In this document: positions 5,701 through 7,304 of the stretch, in pieces
How the letters are laid out: every line of letters starts with the position of its first letter
Position numbering within the stretch: position 1 is the stretch's first letter
Origin: CAVXAE01 sp044225565
GTDB lineage: Bacteria > Pseudomonadota > Gammaproteobacteria > Steroidobacterales > Steroidobacteraceae
Length of the DNA stretch: 7,304 bases
Assembly (NCBI GenBank): GCA_044225565.1
Contig: JBGAIL010000221.1
Coordinates: 1 to 7,304 of the forward strand
Direction: 5' to 3'
Position numbers and translations under genes: made by a program
Notes under the pieces: generated by a model
What the model was told of the DNA's origin: nothing
The model's database searches: none
Seen by the model: the letters and a program-made list of their open reading frames with translations, nothing else

Positions 5701-7304
5701 ATGCCGCGTAGGAAGTGGTGGGCGGCAAGGTCGACGGCCCGCGCAGCAGCAGTGGCGGCTGCAGTGCTCGCAGCGGCGCCTGACGCTCGTGCGGCCGAGG
5801 CCGCTCCTCGCGCGCGGAAGGCGCCACTGCCCGCTGACTTCGATGCCACCGTGGCGGGCGTCATGCAGGACTGGTCGCTGCCCGGAGTGGCGGTCGCCGT
5901 CGTGCAGGCGGGTGGCGGCACCACGCTGAAGACATATGGCAAGCGCCAATGGGATCGCGAGCTGCCGCTCACCGAACGCTCGATGTTCGGCATCGCTTCG
6001 GTGACCAAGACCTTCGTGGCCGCCGGCGTCGCGCTGCTCGAGCAGGACGGCAAGCTGGACTACGACGACCCGGTGATCCGTCACTTGCCGGAGTTCCGCG
6101 TCCAGGATCCCTGGGTGACCGCGCACGTGACGATCCGCGACCTGCTCGCGCACCGCTCGGGCATCGCTTCCCACGGCGATTTCTTCGAGGAGCTGCCGGA
6201 TCTCGACGAGAATGCCGCGGTGCGGATGCTGGCCAGCTACGGCCAGTCGATGCCGTTCCGGGCGGGAGCGCAGTACAGCAGCTACACCTACATCGTGCTA
6301 GACCGGATCATCGAGCGCCTTTCCGGCAAGCCCTGGGGGCAGTTCCTGCGGGAGCGGTTGTGGCAGCCGCTCGGCATGCGGGATACGTACGCGCATGCCT
6401 TCGAGTTCGTGCCTCCGCAGAACGTGCTGCCGACGGGCGATGGCTGGCTGGGTTCGATGCCCACCGGGCTCGCGGCGGTAGGGCCTGAAGTGGACGTGGC
6501 GGCGCCGCACGTGCGATGGGAGGCATTCTTCGGCGGCAAGGCGTTCTACGACAGGCGCGAGCTGGAGAACGGCACGGTGCATTTCCACCGCACGGTGATC
6601 GACTCCGGGCAGGGTGTATTTTCCTCGATACGGGACATGGCGGCGTGGGCAAGCCTGCTGCTCGCGGGCGGCGACGAGCGAACGCTGCAACCAGGGACGT
6701 TGCGCGACATGCTGCAGCTGACGAGCCTCGAGGCCCGCGACTGGCCTTTCGATGTGCCGGCGCAGGCGCAGGCGCGTGAGCGCGTGCGCGACGTCGGGTT
6801 CGGGCTGGGCATCGCCATCTATCACCGCGGGCAGCGCGTCCTGTTCGGGCATTCGGGCAGCGAGCTGGGCTATCTTTCGTGGATGCTGGTGGATCCGCGA
6901 GCCGGGCTGGCCGTGGTGATCCTGACCAACAACTTCGCTTACGCCCGGGGCTCTGTGCCGGCGCTCATGGAAACCGTGCTGGACTGGCACTACGACCAGC
7001 CGAAGTACGACTGGTCCTCGCACTACAAGGAGGCCAGCCGCAGGAACTACGCCGAGTCGCGAGCCGGGCTCGACCGGATCACGAAGCCCATGCCGGGAGA
7101 CCGGTCGGGCGCACCCGCCGTCGATGCGCTCGTGGGGGAATACCACAGCCCGCTCACCGGTATGCTGCGCATCGAAGCGCGCGGCAGCGGGCTCGTGGCT
7201 ACGACGGGGAGGTCCTATGAGATCGAGCTGCAGCACTTGCGGCGCAATGTCTACTTCGGCCACGTGGTCAGCCCGATGCGCATCCCCATGCTGGTGACGT
7301 TCGA
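5701..7304 (+). CDS. Exported serine hydrolase, beta-lactamase class C/S12 family, 3' end missing
   Basis: The frame is open from ATG 5701 to the window edge with no stop (534 residues seen). The protein is a penicillin-binding-fold serine hydrolase, a family that includes esterases, D-aminopeptidases and class C beta-lactamases. Residues 1-31 look like a signal peptide (basic start, alanine-rich core, ARA cleavage motif), so it is probably periplasmic. The nucleophile motif is SVTK (S100-K103), after FGIA. The second motif is Y192-S193-S194 in GAQYSSYTYIVL, where most relatives have YxN. HSG (384-386) in FGHSGSELGY replaces the KTG box, as usual in S12. RDLLAHRSGI (146-155) and a SGKPW element (208-212) are also family-typical. 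Residues about 474-534 (LVGEYHSPLTGMLRIE onward) resemble the DUF3471-type C-terminal domain, so only a short end is probably missing. It lies 20 nt after the receptor gene, so operonic expression is likely. Substrate unknown; the context suggests processing of a compound handled by the receptor. Confidence 0.9.
   Translation, partial: MPRRKWWAARSTARAAAVAAAVLAAAPDARAAEAAPRARKAPLPADFDATVAGVMQDWSLPGVAVAVVQAGGGTTLKTYGKRQWDRELPLTERSMFGIASVTKTFVAAGVALLEQDGKLDYDDPVIRHLPEFRVQDPWVTAHVTIRDLLAHRSGIASHGDFFEELPDLDENAAVRMLASYGQSMPFRAGAQYSSYTYIVLDRIIERLSGKPWGQFLRERLWQPLGMRDTYAHAFEFVPPQNVLPTGDGWLGSMPTGLAAVGPEVDVAAPHVRWEAFFGGKAFYDRRELENGTVHFHRTVIDSGQGVFSSIRDMAAWASLLLAGGDERTLQPGTLRDMLQLTSLEARDWPFDVPAQAQARERVRDVGFGLGIAIYHRGQRVLFGHSGSELGYLSWMLVDPRAGLAVVILTNNFAYARGSVPALMETVLDWHYDQPKYDWSSHYKEASRRNYAESRAGLDRITKPMPGDRSGAPAVDALVGEYHSPLTGMLRIEARGSGLVATTGRSYEIELQHLRRNVYFGHVVSPMRIPMLVTF

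Noticed and set aside
4625..5827. Open frame on the - strand (400 codons) opposite the receptor C-terminal half
   Set aside because: The + strand frame is an unmistakable receptor barrel; the antisense translation shows no family motifs.
1..7304. CRISPR arrays, tRNA or rRNA genes, insertion sequences, phage or defence genes
   Set aside because: I looked for regular direct repeats, RNA gene signatures, transposase motifs and terminal inverted repeats and found none. The window is a conventional metabolic and transport gene cluster.

Overview
The window is GC-rich DNA with five genes on the + strand and no convincing gene on the - strand. It fits a Gram-negative proteobacterium. A TonB-dependent outer-membrane receptor implies an outer membrane, and a quinohaemoprotein dehydrogenase with a fused cytochrome c and two exported proteins imply an active periplasm. 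Genera such as Steroidobacter and its relatives, or sphingomonads, are plausible, but the window alone cannot decide.

Layout. At 2-643 is the 3' end of a PQQ-dependent alcohol dehydrogenase with a C-terminal haem c domain, followed 4 nt after its stop by a 10-bp GC-rich stem. At 768-1574 is an XRE-type HTH regulator with a long C-terminal domain. At 1662-2831 is an M24 'pita-bread' hydrolase of the ectoine-hydrolase/creatinase type, in which all five usual metal ligands appear to be replaced. At 3050-5680 is a complete TonB-dependent receptor. Only 20 nt later, at 5701 and running off the window end, is an exported serine hydrolase of the class C beta-lactamase fold (family S12) with SxxK and HxG motifs.

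The best regulatory signal lies just upstream of the M24 gene. An extended -10 promoter (TGC-TCTAAT, 1625-1633) shares its last base with a perfect 17-bp palindrome (TGCCCCTT-C-AAGGGGCA, 1633-1649) that covers the expected transcription start. This looks like a repressor operator, and the adjacent XRE regulator is the obvious candidate to bind it.

Inferred working model: regulator, cytoplasmic non-metallo M24 hydrolase, outer-membrane receptor and periplasmic S12 hydrolase form a small uptake-and-degradation module for an unidentified compound, perhaps an amide, cyclic amidine or modified peptide. The substrate cannot be read from the sequence. The dehydrogenase fragment probably belongs to the preceding transcription unit.
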